Source: a bacterium
GTDB lineage: Archaea > Thermoproteota > Nitrososphaeria > Nitrososphaerales > Gagatemarchaeaceae
Length of the DNA stretch: 56,376 bases
Assembly (NCBI GenBank): GCA_027310575.1
Contig: DAIDAO010000013.1
Coordinates: 1-56,376, forward strand
Reading direction: 5' to 3'
Below are positions 1 through 7,224 of the stretch, one piece after another; position 1 is the stretch's first letter; each line of letters opens with the position of its first letter. The notes under the pieces were generated by a model. That model had not been told where the DNA came from. It worked only from the letters and a program-made list of their open reading frames with translations, and made no database searches. Both the position numbers and the translations under genes were made by a program.

Positions 1-80
1 TAGTATATGATTTCTCAAAGGTCAACCACAGAGCAAAAGAGGGTGGTCGTGTTCACCTCAATACGAGGGTGATGAAGGCC

Positions 81-140
81 TGATCCCCAACAATCATGTC
101 CACTGTCGGGGGTAGGCGTGTTCAAATCCCACCCCCGCAT
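81..140 (+). repeat. tRNA 3'-end-like repeat, copy R1
   Basis: About 60 bp. The left part reads GATCCCCAACAATCATG then TCCACTGTCGGGGGT. The right part is a T-loop (TTCAAAT) followed by CCCAC and an acceptor-like CCCCGCA, as at the 3' end of an archaeal tRNA-Leu. CGGGGGT can pair with ACCCCCG, giving a 7-bp hairpin. The expected 5' strand of the T-stem (GTGGG) is missing, so this is not a working tRNA. It lies 13 bases beyond the stop codon of the minus-strand gene ending at 154. Confidence 0.8.
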
Positions 141-153
141 CCATGCCTAGGGG

Positions 154-822
154 TCACAGGAGTTGGAGTTCACCGGCTCGCGCCTGCAGGTTTCCAATGA
201 TGTCGTAGTCATGGCCTGCCAGGAGAGATGTTGCCCCAGTCTTCTCAACTGTCTCTTTGAATTGCCTCCTAAGCGAATTCCTCCACTCCTTTGGGAAAGC
301 TGCTGCGGCCGGGTATGGCGACCCAGGGGTGTACAAATCGAACCATTCCGGAAACATGACCAAGTTTCCTCTGGCATCTCCCCGTGCATTATCCCCAACT
401 AGGAGCTCGTTGCCGTCAGACAAGAGTGCATAGTCGTCTCCGAATTTGTACGCTTGGAATCCTAATACCTCGCCGGCCTTGTAGACTACGAACTTGCCTA
501 TTTGGTTCACTCTGGCTGCCTCCCATGGTTCTACGGCTTCCGGGACTGTCTCAGGGAGGTACACTGGTACGCCCGCTCTCTTTGCGATGAATCTAGCCCC
601 CCTCGTGTGATTCTGCTCCGTGATCAGGACTGCCTCAGGTTTGCCCAGTCTGCCTGTAGCTTCCAAGAGTCCTGGGACCATTGGAGGGTCGACGAAGACG
701 ACCCCAGTCTCCCTGACGAACAGATGACCCACCATCATCCAGTCATCGGCCGGGTCGGGAGTGGACCACCGGAAGACGCCCTTTCGTATTGGCATGAGCA
801 CGGCCTTCACTATCCTGACCAA
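154..822 (-). CDS. degenerate metallo-beta-lactamase-fold protein
   Basis: A 222-residue protein with the overall plan of a small MBL-fold hydrolase: a beta-rich N-terminus containing VFVDPP, a segment VLITEQNHTRGA (about 65-76) where the family carries HxHxDH, and a C-terminal GHDYD (His204). Most metal-binding histidines of the first motif are absent; only His72 remains. It therefore probably does not bind two zincs in the usual way and may be non-catalytic. A second possible start (Met10, position 795) sits better relative to a TATA-like CTTAAACA read at 842-835. The gene is bracketed by repeats R1 and R2. Fold assignment is moderate; function unknown. Confidence 0.6.
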   Translation of the reverse strand: MVRIVKAVLMPIRKGVFRWSTPDPADDWMMVGHLFVRETGVVFVDPPMVPGLLEATGRLGKPEAVLITEQNHTRGARFIAKRAGVPVYLPETVPEAVEPWEAARVNQIGKFVVYKAGEVLGFQAYKFGDDYALLSDGNELLVGDNARGDARGNLVMFPEWFDLYTPGSPYPAAAAFPKEWRNSLRRQFKETVEKTGATSLLAGHDYDIIGNLQARAGELQLL

Positions 823-855
823 GTAGGACCTGGATGTTTAAGCCTGGCGGCGATT

Positions 856-915
856 TGATCCCCATCAAGCATGTCCACTGTCGGGGGTCCGCTTGTTCAA
901 ATCCCACCCCCCGCA
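856..915 (+). repeat. tRNA 3'-end-like repeat, copy R2
   Basis: Same layout as R1: GATCCCCATCAAGCATG, TCCACTGTCGGGGGT, then TTCAAAT and CCCACCCCCCGCA. It matches R1 at most positions. It starts 34 bases upstream of the minus-strand start at 822, so R1 and R2 enclose exactly one gene as direct repeats. Confidence 0.82.
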
Positions 916-961
916 CATTACTTTCACTCTGCCCTTCCCTACCCATACGAAACATGGGATT

Positions 962-989
962 GACCCGGGCTGAAATCCCGGCGACCGTA
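962..989 (+). repeat. second type of tRNA 3'-end-like fragment, copy B1
   Basis: CCGGG (965-969), a 7-base loop CTGAAAT (970-976), CCCGG (977-981), then CGACCGT and a terminal A. This forms a perfect 5-bp T-arm plus an acceptor 3' strand, but no matching 5' half (ACGGTCG) lies upstream. It appears to be a different tRNA 3' end from the R family. A diverged copy occurs at 2192-2211. Confidence 0.6.
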
Positions 990-1083
990 TCCTGATTTCT
1001 CTCTTCTAGGCCCCTCCATCCTTTCGTATCTGTTCATGATTGCCTGTACCTGTGTCTGTGTCCCCGTGACAACGAAGGATGCG

Positions 1084-1091
1084 TTTTTAAG
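1084..1091 (+). promoter_or_regulatory. TATA box of the alpha/beta hydrolase gene
   Basis: TTTTTAAG lies about 25-32 bases before the TTG start at 1116, the spacing expected for a leaderless archaeal transcript. There is no ribosome-binding site in front of the TTG. Confidence 0.6.
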
Positions 1092-1115
1092 CCGAAAGTC
1101 AAACTAGTTCCCGGC

Positions 1116-1880
1116 TTGAATCAGGGTCGTGTCACGATTCTAGGGGTGGAGACGTATTACGAAGAAGAGGGAGTTGGACCGCCACTGCTGTTTCTTCATG
1201 GAGGGTTCGGAGGCGTCGACAACTTCGCCTACCAATTCCACGAATTCGCTGAGAAGTATCATGTGTTCGCCTTCGAACGAAGCGGCCACGGACGGACTGC
1301 CGACACTGAAAGACCATTCACATTCCAAAACATGAGTGAGCAAGCAATCAGTTTCATCGAGACCATGGGACTTGGACGCAGCCACCTCGTTGGGTGGAGC
1401 GATGGCGCAACCGTGGCCCTCATTGTCGCCCTGTCGAGGCCTGACTTGGCCAAGAGCCTCGTTTACATCAGCCAGAACTACAATCAGGGCGGAATCCCGC
1501 CCCAAGGGGCAGAATGGATCAAAGCGATGACTCCAGAGTCCTTCAGAAGGGACCAACCCCATGAGGTAGAAGCCTACGAGAGGCTGAGCCCGGACGGCCC
1601 GTCTCACTTCCCTCGCGTTGTGGAGAAGACAAAGAAGCTTTGGCTTACTGAGCCGAACTTCACGGTCCAAGACTTGGCCAAGGTCTCGGTCCCCACTCTC
1701 GTCATGGTCGCAGATAGAGACATGATTCCGATTAGACACATGTCTGAGGTTGCCGCGTCAGTAAAAGGAGCCCAATTCTGCGTGATTCCAGGAGCGACCC
1801 ACTTTCTTTTGTCAGAGAAGCCTGCTCTCGTCAACAACATCATCCTCGGGTTCCTTGAGGCGACCAACCCTCACAGCTGA
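1116..1880 (+). CDS. alpha/beta hydrolase
   Basis: A 254-residue alpha/beta-hydrolase-fold enzyme. Visible features: oxyanion motif HGG (28-30), nucleophile elbow G-W-S-D-G with Ser95, acid Asp202 in VADRDMIP, and catalytic His229 in GATHFLL. The triad is complete, so it is probably active; the substrate (ester, lactone, amide or C-C bond) cannot be told. The TTG start is supported by the TATA box at the leaderless distance. It resembles the hydrolase on the opposite strand at 2279-3040, sharing AFER(S/Q)G(H/Y)G and RPFT(F/M), so the two are probably paralogues. It is the only plus-strand gene between repeats R2 and R3. Confidence 0.9.
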   Translation: MNQGRVTILGVETYYEEEGVGPPLLFLHGGFGGVDNFAYQFHEFAEKYHVFAFERSGHGRTADTERPFTFQNMSEQAISFIETMGLGRSHLVGWSDGATVALIVALSRPDLAKSLVYISQNYNQGGIPPQGAEWIKAMTPESFRRDQPHEVEAYERLSPDGPSHFPRVVEKTKKLWLTEPNFTVQDLAKVSVPTLVMVADRDMIPIRHMSEVAASVKGAQFCVIPGATHFLLSEKPALVNNIILGFLEATNPHS

Positions 1881-2191
1881 CTCTGTCGGCATCGACCTGC
1901 CACTCCCTAGACCTTTTCCCCGTTCTCAATTGGAGAACTAAATCACACTTCGTGTTTGGCTCTACGCGTTGACCGCGAAGGGTGAGCAACTGAGGCCAAT
2001 GATCGAATCCCTCAGGGCGTGGGGGAATCGGCGGATTCTCCTCACAATCTCTGCGGCACGAAGACCGTAGTCTTACCTCGAAAGGAATGGGACGCCGGGG
2101 ATGATGCCATGCTCTCATAAGTCAGTGGTACTAACATGCCATGGTGACTGTTGAGGTTGGCTCCTAGTGAATATCAGACTACATATGTTCT
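1881..2191. other. intergenic stretch without a recognised gene
   Basis: I see no gene with convincing codon use, no tRNA and no promoter that leads to a gene. This stretch and the fragments B2 and R3 to its right separate two related, convergent hydrolase genes. Confidence 0.5.
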
Positions 2192-2211
2192 CTGAAGCCC
2201 CGGCGACCGCA
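2192..2211 (+). repeat. second type of tRNA 3'-end-like fragment, copy B2
   Basis: CTGAAGCCCCGGCGACCGCA matches B1 (970-989) at 17 of 20 positions and ends at the same base. The 5' T-stem strand seen in B1 is absent here, so only the terminal 20 bases are shared. It lies 22 bases before the palindrome next to R3. Confidence 0.5.
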
Positions 2212-2233
2212 CTTCGCACTGCTTCATGTTACT

Positions 2234-2257
2234 TTGAACACTACATGTAGTGTTCAA
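2234..2257. repeat. perfect 24-bp palindrome overlapping repeat R3
   Basis: TTGAACACTACA followed by its exact reverse complement. The right arm (TGTTCAA) is also the beginning of the tRNA-like T-loop of R3. The other R copies have a G-rich stretch at this place, so R3 looks like a rearranged or recombined copy. Confidence 0.75.
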
Positions 2258-2272
2258 GTCCCACCCCCCGCA
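2250..2272 (+). repeat. tRNA 3'-end-like repeat, partial copy R3
   Basis: Only the right part of the repeat remains: TGTTCAAGTCCCACCCCCCG and CA. The left half is replaced by the palindrome. It ends 6 bases from the stop codon of the minus-strand hydrolase at 2279, the same relation R1 has to its neighbour. Confidence 0.75.
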
Positions 2273-2278
2273 CTCGTC

Positions 2279-3040
2279 CTACCCTTCGTCAAGAAACTGC
2301 TCGACCATCGGAACGAGCCACTCGGTCCTCGCGGTCACGTTCATGTGGTCTGTGCCGGGGAGGACTGCCAGCCGGGCATTTCGTAGAAGTCGGAACTCCT
2401 CGACTGCGTGCTCGGGACGCATGACATCAGAATCTCCGCACATGATTAGCGTCGGAGCTGTAATCTTGCGAACCGATCCGGGAGGGATATCCGTGAAGTT
2501 CCTCATGAGTTGGACTGCTTTGTCGAACATGCCTTGGAGGTTCTCCGGCTGAGGAGCGACCTGAAGGTATGAGTCGCGCAGTTCCTTTGGCATATCCTCG
2601 AGCTTCGCTGTGTCGAACCCCTTCCAGAACGCAGGGTCTGCGCCCCCGCGACTGAAGAAGCCTGAAGCGATTACGAGCTTGCGTACGACGCGTGGATGGC
2701 GAATTGCAATTTGAAGGGCGATTGTCCCGCCATTGCTGAAACCGAAGATGTCGGCCTGTCCGAAGTGCAGGTACTCCAGGAGAGCAGTGGTGTCGTCTGC
2801 TGATTGCTCCATCGTGAATGGCCGATCAGGGAGGTCGGCTGTGTGGCCGTAGCCCTGTCGCTCGAACGCGACCACTTGCCGACTACGCGCCAATTCAGGT
2901 AGGATTCTGCCGAATGAAGTCTTGATTGTGTCACCACCCCCGTGCAGGAGGACCAAAGGGACTTGACGAGGCGGTTCTGCGTCGCCGTGAATCTCGTAGT
3001 AGAGATTGAGTCCGTTGACGGGGGCGTATCCTGACTTCAC
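2279..3040 (-). CDS. alpha/beta hydrolase, paralogue of the 1116-1880 gene
   Basis: A 253-residue alpha/beta hydrolase. Features: HGGG oxyanion region (33-36), nucleophile elbow G-F-S-N-G with Ser102, Asp205 in CGDSDVMRP, and His232 in LPGTDHMN. All triad residues are present. It starts with GTG (3040-3038), with a TATA-like AAGTATATCC about 30-40 bases upstream on the minus strand. It lies between R3 and R4, close to both. Similarity to the plus-strand hydrolase suggests duplication within the island or repeated capture of the same family. Substrate unknown. Confidence 0.9.
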   Translation of the reverse strand: MKSGYAPVNGLNLYYEIHGDAEPPRQVPLVLLHGGGDTIKTSFGRILPELARSRQVVAFERQGYGHTADLPDRPFTMEQSADDTTALLEYLHFGQADIFGFSNGGTIALQIAIRHPRVVRKLVIASGFFSRGGADPAFWKGFDTAKLEDMPKELRDSYLQVAPQPENLQGMFDKAVQLMRNFTDIPPGSVRKITAPTLIMCGDSDVMRPEHAVEEFRLLRNARLAVLPGTDHMNVTARTEWLVPMVEQFLDEG

Positions 3041-3090
3041 GGTGTCCTTTCCGTATTGTGCATGTGCCGGGGGATATACTTACCTCAGGG

Positions 3091-3152
3091 TGCCATCCCC
3101 ACCAATTATGGCCACCGTCGGGAGCAGGCTTGTTCGAATCCCACCCCCCGCA
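3091..3152 (+). repeat. tRNA 3'-end-like repeat, copy R4
   Basis: CCATCCCCACCAATTATGG, CCACCGTCGGGAGCAGGCTTG, then TTCGAAT and CCCACCCCCCGCA. The T-loop differs by one base (TTCGAAT against TTCAAAT), as between real tRNA variants. It starts 50 bases upstream of the GTG start of the minus-strand hydrolase. About 220 bases to the next stop codon (3371) carry no recognisable gene. Confidence 0.8.
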
Positions 3153-3370
3153 TCCTACAGTATTGCATGCGCGCAACGGCGGAAATGCTGACTCGTCATG
3201 GTTGCGATTTCCACTATCACTGTGAGCAGGTTGGCGAATGGTTTCGATTCCATTCTTGCACTGCAACCCTTCCCCCATCATTAACGAACCTGTTCTGCCT
3301 CTGCGTGTCGAGCCGACGTGCCCCCGTCACCTGTGGAATGGTCGTGGTGCCGCCCCGCGTGGCTATCCAT

Positions 3371-4057
3371 TCATTGGCGTGGCTTGCAGGCTGCCGCAGT
3401 GTACCCCATACCTAACCAGAATTCACGATACCTGAGGGATCCCAGATGCCGGTTCAGCGATTCCCACGGATGCCGATCCGCCATCTCAAGGTTCCCGCCG
3501 TACAACTTCAGGAGAAAAGCCACGTGCGGTGCGACGTCCGCCAATCGGCCCGAGGGCATCTTGAAGTCCATCACGACAAAGCATCCCCCCAGAGAAAGGG
3601 CTTCTGCCCCCTGACGCACAACTTCGTCGTATTCCGGAATCATTGTCAGCGCGAACGTCGAGAGAATCCCGTCAGTTGGTCGAGGGAAAGTGAACGACGC
3701 ACCGTCACGATTCTCCAGTGTGACGTTCGACCACCCTTGGCGCCTGACCCGTTCACTTGCCTTGCCAAGCATATCCGTGGACAAGTCGACTCCGATGATT
3801 CGTCCCTCTTTCCCGACAAATTTCTCAAGGAACGGGAAGTTCGCGCCCGTCCCGCAGCCTATTTCGACGACAGTATCACCCTGACGAAGGCCCAGCTGTT
3901 CCGCCGCAATCCTCCTATGGTGGTTCACTCTGAAGCCTAGAGCGTTGTAGATAAGGGAGGTACTCAGATTGTACCGTTTCGCTCGTTTGCGATAGACTGC
4001 CACAACTTCTTGTTTCGCCTGCGTCAGCCTTTCGTCGCTAGCAGGTTCCACGGACAT
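3371..4057 (-). CDS. class I SAM-dependent methyltransferase
   Basis: A 228-residue methyltransferase with motif I VEIGCGTG (64-71), an acidic residue after strand beta2 in IIGVDLS (about 88-94), and a FALTMIPE post-motif. The pattern is UbiE/COQ5-like with an N-terminal helical lid (RKRAKRYN). A small-molecule methyl acceptor is likely but cannot be named. It is followed by a second, different methyltransferase gene on the opposite strand, divergently oriented. Confidence 0.85.
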   Translation of the reverse strand: MSVEPASDERLTQAKQEVVAVYRKRAKRYNLSTSLIYNALGFRVNHHRRIAAEQLGLRQGDTVVEIGCGTGANFPFLEKFVGKEGRIIGVDLSTDMLGKASERVRRQGWSNVTLENRDGASFTFPRPTDGILSTFALTMIPEYDEVVRQGAEALSLGGCFVVMDFKMPSGRLADVAPHVAFLLKLYGGNLEMADRHPWESLNRHLGSLRYREFWLGMGYTAAACKPRQ

Positions 4058-4380
4058 TCATCGCTGCGCGGAGGGGACGCCTGGCTATATCACTCTCCCT
4101 GTTTGCGAGTCGAATTGTGACGGGGTATCAGCTTTCTAGATGGCAACGAGACGCAATTCCGAACCGCACCGGGTCACGGACATCAACTTTGATCAGAGCT
4201 CAGCAACGACGCAGGTTTCAATTCGTTCGATGTGGTACACAAATTGGACAGCCATGCGGTCGAAGCGACTCGACGGGGATGATTAGTGAGGCGCTTCCTA
4301 GCGGAGTCATGTGGCATTCGCCATGGAGAGTGCACTAGGGAAAGGAGATAGGATGCCCGAGGGAAGGATTCCGCTCCGAC
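4058..4380. other. intergenic region between divergent methyltransferase genes
   Basis: No gene is supported. A purine-rich GGAAAGGAG at 4337-4345 precedes an ATG at 4352 that runs only 12 codons and is out of frame with the downstream methyltransferase. That gene may have lost an N-terminal piece by frameshift, or may simply start at 4381. Confidence 0.4.
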
Positions 4381-4935
4381 ATGGTGGATGAAGAAGCAAA
4401 GGTCAGAAAGCTGTCCAACACGGCCTTCCGGGTTATGAGCTTGGTCATGGCAGCCGAAGACCTTCTCTTCCCGAGACGAATAGAGAGGCGGGTCGCCTCA
4501 TTTGGCGTCAACGAGGGCATGACCGTCGTTGATTATGGCTGCGGCACCGGTCGATACACAACCGTCTATTCAAAGATTGTGAAAGAGAAGGGCATCGTCT
4601 ACGCCGTAGACATTCACGAGTTGTCCATCAGGAAGGTAGGGGAAAGGATAGGGAAGGAGGGCATTCGGAATGTAAAGGCCGTTCTCGCAGATGGGTACAA
4701 CTCGGGCGTTCCAGAACACGTCGCAGACGCTGTCACCGCAATCGACATGTTCTTCCTCGTTCCAAGCCCAACCGCGTTCCTGGAAGAGGTTCATAGAATC
4801 ACAAAGAAGGACGGGTTCTTGATTGTCGATGATGGGCACGAATCAAGAACGAAGACGAAGGAGAGAATCGGGCTCTCAAGCCTATGGCAGATTTCCGAAG
4901 AAACATCAGACCATCTGAAGTGCCTGCCGGTCTAA
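4381..4935 (+). CDS. class I SAM-dependent methyltransferase, short
   Basis: A 184-residue protein with motif I VDYGCGTG (50-57), motif II around YAVDIHE (74-80) and a DMFFLVPSP segment where post-motif II lies. It is shorter than typical UbiE-like enzymes, which run about 230-250 residues, and its C-terminus (SDHLKCLPV) lacks the last strands, so it may be truncated. The start at 4381 follows an unusual upstream ribosome-binding-like stretch in another frame. Substrate unknown; it is not closely similar to the neighbour at 3371-4057. Confidence 0.75.
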   Translation: MVDEEAKVRKLSNTAFRVMSLVMAAEDLLFPRRIERRVASFGVNEGMTVVDYGCGTGRYTTVYSKIVKEKGIVYAVDIHELSIRKVGERIGKEGIRNVKAVLADGYNSGVPEHVADAVTAIDMFFLVPSPTAFLEEVHRITKKDGFLIVDDGHESRTKTKERIGLSSLWQISEETSDHLKCLPV

Positions 4936-5117
4936 ACGCGAACCAAGAGAGCGGACCGTGAGGCCCTGGAGTGGGTCAAGGCGCACCGCATTCGTGTAGC
5001 CGTGTACGGCCGGACGCTAAACCCATCAAAAACGCCTCGAATGCAAACCTGCCGAAATTCCTTGTCCGACTACTTAACACGGTATGTACAGTGATGAATT
5101 GGTCGTTGGGAGGATCC

Positions 5118-5154
5118 TAATCCCTAACAATCATGCCTACTGTCGGGGGTAGGT
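5118..5154 (+). repeat. tRNA 3'-end-like repeat, truncated copy R5
   Basis: TAATCCCTAACAATCATGCC then TACTGTCGGGGGTAGGT matches the left half of R1. The T-loop and acceptor portion has decayed to TCTGGAATCCAG. It lies 25 bases from the stop codon of vapC, so the same gene-to-repeat relation is kept. Confidence 0.7.
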
Positions 5155-5179
5155 CTGGAATCCAGGCTTGGCTGTCCCT

Positions 5180-5593
5180 TCAGCTAGGACTGATCCACAT
5201 GGTTTCAGTGAGGCCCTCGAAGTGCTCATCGCCAGTAAGAATTTTCCCGTCGTTCTTTCTCGCAATGGCTAGCACCAGTGCATCGAACAGGCTGGGCTTC
5301 CCCAGTCCGGTGTCCTTGGCTCGCCTCGCCAATTGGAGGTAGGCCTTGGCAGACTCAAGAGCAATCCAGTCGTCGACATAGGCAGGTTCAGAAGCTTCCA
5401 GAATGGTCGAGAGCCTCTGGCGAGTCGTCTCCTCTTTGACGCCCTCTCGAATGTATTTGCGAGCCACTTCGGCGAGGACGGTGTCCGGCGTGATTACCGA
5501 CTCGGCCTCTTCCATCTTGCTTTTCACAAACTCTCCTTTCCGAGTGCCGGCGAAGAGCTCTATCCAGGCGTAGGCGTCAGCTATGATCTTCAC
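5180..5593 (-). CDS. vapC: PIN-domain ribonuclease toxin (VapC-like)
   Basis: About 137 residues starting at a GTG (5593) that overlaps the end of the antitoxin gene. An in-frame extension to 5641 exists, but it lies inside the antitoxin coding sequence. The acidic PIN residues are visible: Asp6 in IADAYAW, Glu42 in AEVARKY, Asp104 in LFDALVLAIA and Asp122 in LTGDEHF. PIN toxins are Mg-dependent RNases that commonly cut tRNA or rRNA. The translational overlap with the upstream gene is typical of vapBC. The pair sits between R5 and R6, like other units of this island. Confidence 0.9.
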   Translation of the reverse strand: MKIIADAYAWIELFAGTRKGEFVKSKMEEAESVITPDTVLAEVARKYIREGVKEETTRQRLSTILEASEPAYVDDWIALESAKAYLQLARRAKDTGLGKPSLFDALVLAIARKNDGKILTGDEHFEGLTETMWISPS

Positions 5594-5783
5594 CGCGGTC
5601 TCCCTCGCCGAAGCTGCGCAGTTTGCCTCTGTCGGCGCCAAAGGCTTCCTCTATCAGTTCCTTCCTATGCCGAGCTACAAGAGTCTGGATCGTCTCGTCC
5701 AAGGTCGCCTTGCGCAACCTGTGCTGCAGGACAGCGAGTTTCCTCGCCGTGTCCTTCGAGACCTTCACCGTGGTCGACTCCAT
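5577..5783 (-). CDS. vapB: VapB-like antitoxin
   Basis: A 68-residue protein beginning MESTTVKVSKDTARKLAVLQ, a ribbon-helix-helix or AbrB-like N-terminus (strand TTVKVS then helices), with a charged C-terminal tail that would bind the toxin. The start at 5783 is fixed by a minus-strand TATA box (CTTAAATATA, 5814-5805) about 22-31 bases upstream. The longer frame to 5918 would read through the promoter and is rejected. Its stop overlaps the GTG of vapC, giving co-translation. Autoregulation by the complex is usual for the family. Confidence 0.85.
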   Translation of the reverse strand: MESTTVKVSKDTARKLAVLQHRLRKATLDETIQTLVARHRKELIEEAFGADRGKLRSFGEGDRGEDHS

Positions 5784-5804
5784 GTTAGGTATAGAGTATT
5801 CTGG

Positions 5805-5814
5805 TATATTTAAG
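5805..5814 (-). promoter_or_regulatory. TATA box of the vapBC operon
   Basis: On the minus strand CTTAAATATA, ending 22 bases before the ATG at 5783. This spacing indicates a leaderless transcript and decides the start of vapB. Confidence 0.65.
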
Positions 5815-5873
5815 ATCCTCGCTAGGAGGACTTGACCAATCGGGCCATTTCCGTGGAAGTGATATGAGGAGCC

Positions 5874-5933
5874 CGATCCCCAACAAACATATCCGCTGTC
5901 GGGGGTCCGCTCGTTCAAATCCCACCATCCGCA
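5874..5933 (+). repeat. tRNA 3'-end-like repeat, copy R6
   Basis: CGATCCCCAACAAACATATCC, GCTGTCGGGGGTCCGCTCG, then TTCAAAT and CCCACCATCCGCA. It is full length. It lies about 90 bases upstream of vapB and about 190 bases from the stop of the aminopeptidase at 6121. The stretch 5934-6120 holds no recognisable gene. Confidence 0.82.
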
Positions 5934-6120
5934 TCACTCTGAGCTGATTGGAATGCCTACTTCCGGAGGACAACAGCTCGGATTCGTATTTCTTGGTCCG
6001 GCTCGCAGCCGCACAGAAGGAAACTGGGCATCGTAGGACACCCGCACTGGAGATGATGGTTCCATTGAGCCCGCAAGACAGGCCGAGCTCGAGGCCTGAT
6101 GACCAAAGCCATCCCCTCCG

Positions 6121-7197
6121 TCAGAAGACGTACCTTCCACGCCGCATTATCTCCGTGCCGTCCACTGACACGTCGCAGCGCTCGAACAACAAGTCGACGT
6201 GGGTCTTCGAAGCCCATGGGGCCCCTGTTTCGTGCTGGTAAGGATCTCCGAAGGCGACGTGTGGTCTCGCCTTCTCGTCCTGCAGGAGGTTGCCGACGGT
6301 GGGCAGAGAGATCAGCAGGGGGTTCGTCGGCAGGGCAAACTCGCTCGCTCTGTCGCTGTTCTCGTCACTCTTGAGGTACCTCGAGAGCTCGTCCCTCAAT
6401 AAAGTGTTTCGGCAGTCAATTGTGTCGAAGTCGATTCGAGAGTCCCGCACGTCGAAGCTCAGAGGGTCCTTGAAGTTCCCGTACTTCTCTGAGAACCAGT
6501 CGCCAAGAAGGTTTGTCACAAAGTGTCCGTTCAAAAGTTTCGGAGCGGTGAACGTTTCACCTTCGGGCAGGTTCCCCCACCTCCCTTTTTCGTGGTATCT
6601 ACCGTCGCTTGCAACCCATCGCCACCTCTTGTCGAACGCGCCTACGATGCTCAAGCCCAGGTCATTGTTGATTTCAATCTTGGATGCCTTCCGCGTGATG
6701 TCGTGGATCTTGTGGGTCAGGCCGTACACCTGGTCGTAGTCAGCACACATGCCTTGTTCCATTAGCTCCGCGGTGATGCCAGGCATGTGGCCGTGCCTTG
6801 CATACCGGATGGCCTTTCTGATGAAGGGCCCCCGAGCGGAAAGCTCTCCTGGCAGGCTGGAGGTAGCCCAGAAAGTGACCGTGGCCCACGGAATTGTTTC
6901 TTCAATCTGCCGAGGGAGCCCTGTGAGAGGCCGTGAGGCCAGGTCCTCAAGCGTGAACATCCTCACGTTCGAGTCCCCCGCGATTTCTGCGGCGGCCCTC
7001 CGCAGAGCAGCGCCGACTTCGCCCTGGGCTACGTCGGTGACTATCAGAATCTTGTCCCCGCTTCTGATACCCATGCAGGTCTTGGCCGCGCTGACTGCCC
7101 CCTGTTCGAGGGTGCCCATGGATTGGCTCGGCTGTGCAGGCGCTATAAGAGCTGAACCCGAGTGTGAATCAACGCCCACTGCTACGTGGTCCGACAT
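6121..7197 (-). CDS. M29-family metallo-aminopeptidase (aminopeptidase T-like)
   Basis: A 358-residue member of the thermophilic metallopeptidase family M29. The N-terminal Rossmann-like part contains SGDKILIVTD and the C-terminal part carries the metal-site pattern: Glu in LPEGETFTAP, then His313 and Tyr320 in HVAFGDPY and His333-x-Asp335 in THVDLLF. It is probably an active exo-aminopeptidase with broad N-terminal specificity. Length is a little below the ~400 residues usual for the family. It lies between R6 and R7, whose 60-bp copy starts 28 bases before the ATG. Confidence 0.8.
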   Translation of the reverse strand: MSDHVAVGVDSHSGSALIAPAQPSQSMGTLEQGAVSAAKTCMGIRSGDKILIVTDVAQGEVGAALRRAAAEIAGDSNVRMFTLEDLASRPLTGLPRQIEETIPWATVTFWATSSLPGELSARGPFIRKAIRYARHGHMPGITAELMEQGMCADYDQVYGLTHKIHDITRKASKIEINNDLGLSIVGAFDKRWRWVASDGRYHEKGRWGNLPEGETFTAPKLLNGHFVTNLLGDWFSEKYGNFKDPLSFDVRDSRIDFDTIDCRNTLLRDELSRYLKSDENSDRASEFALPTNPLLISLPTVGNLLQDEKARPHVAFGDPYQHETGAPWASKTHVDLLFERCDVSVDGTEIMRRGRYVF

Positions 7198-7224
7198 CGT
7201 GTCGAAGAGGGTCCGACCTGAGAC

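Noticed and set aside
4117-4338. Small gene between the two methyltransferases
   Set aside because: Composition is random-looking, with no promoter and no motif.
5577-5918. Long form of the antitoxin (113 residues)
   Set aside because: The extra N-terminal part reads through the TATA box and into the R6 repeat; the ATG at 5783 fits leaderless spacing.
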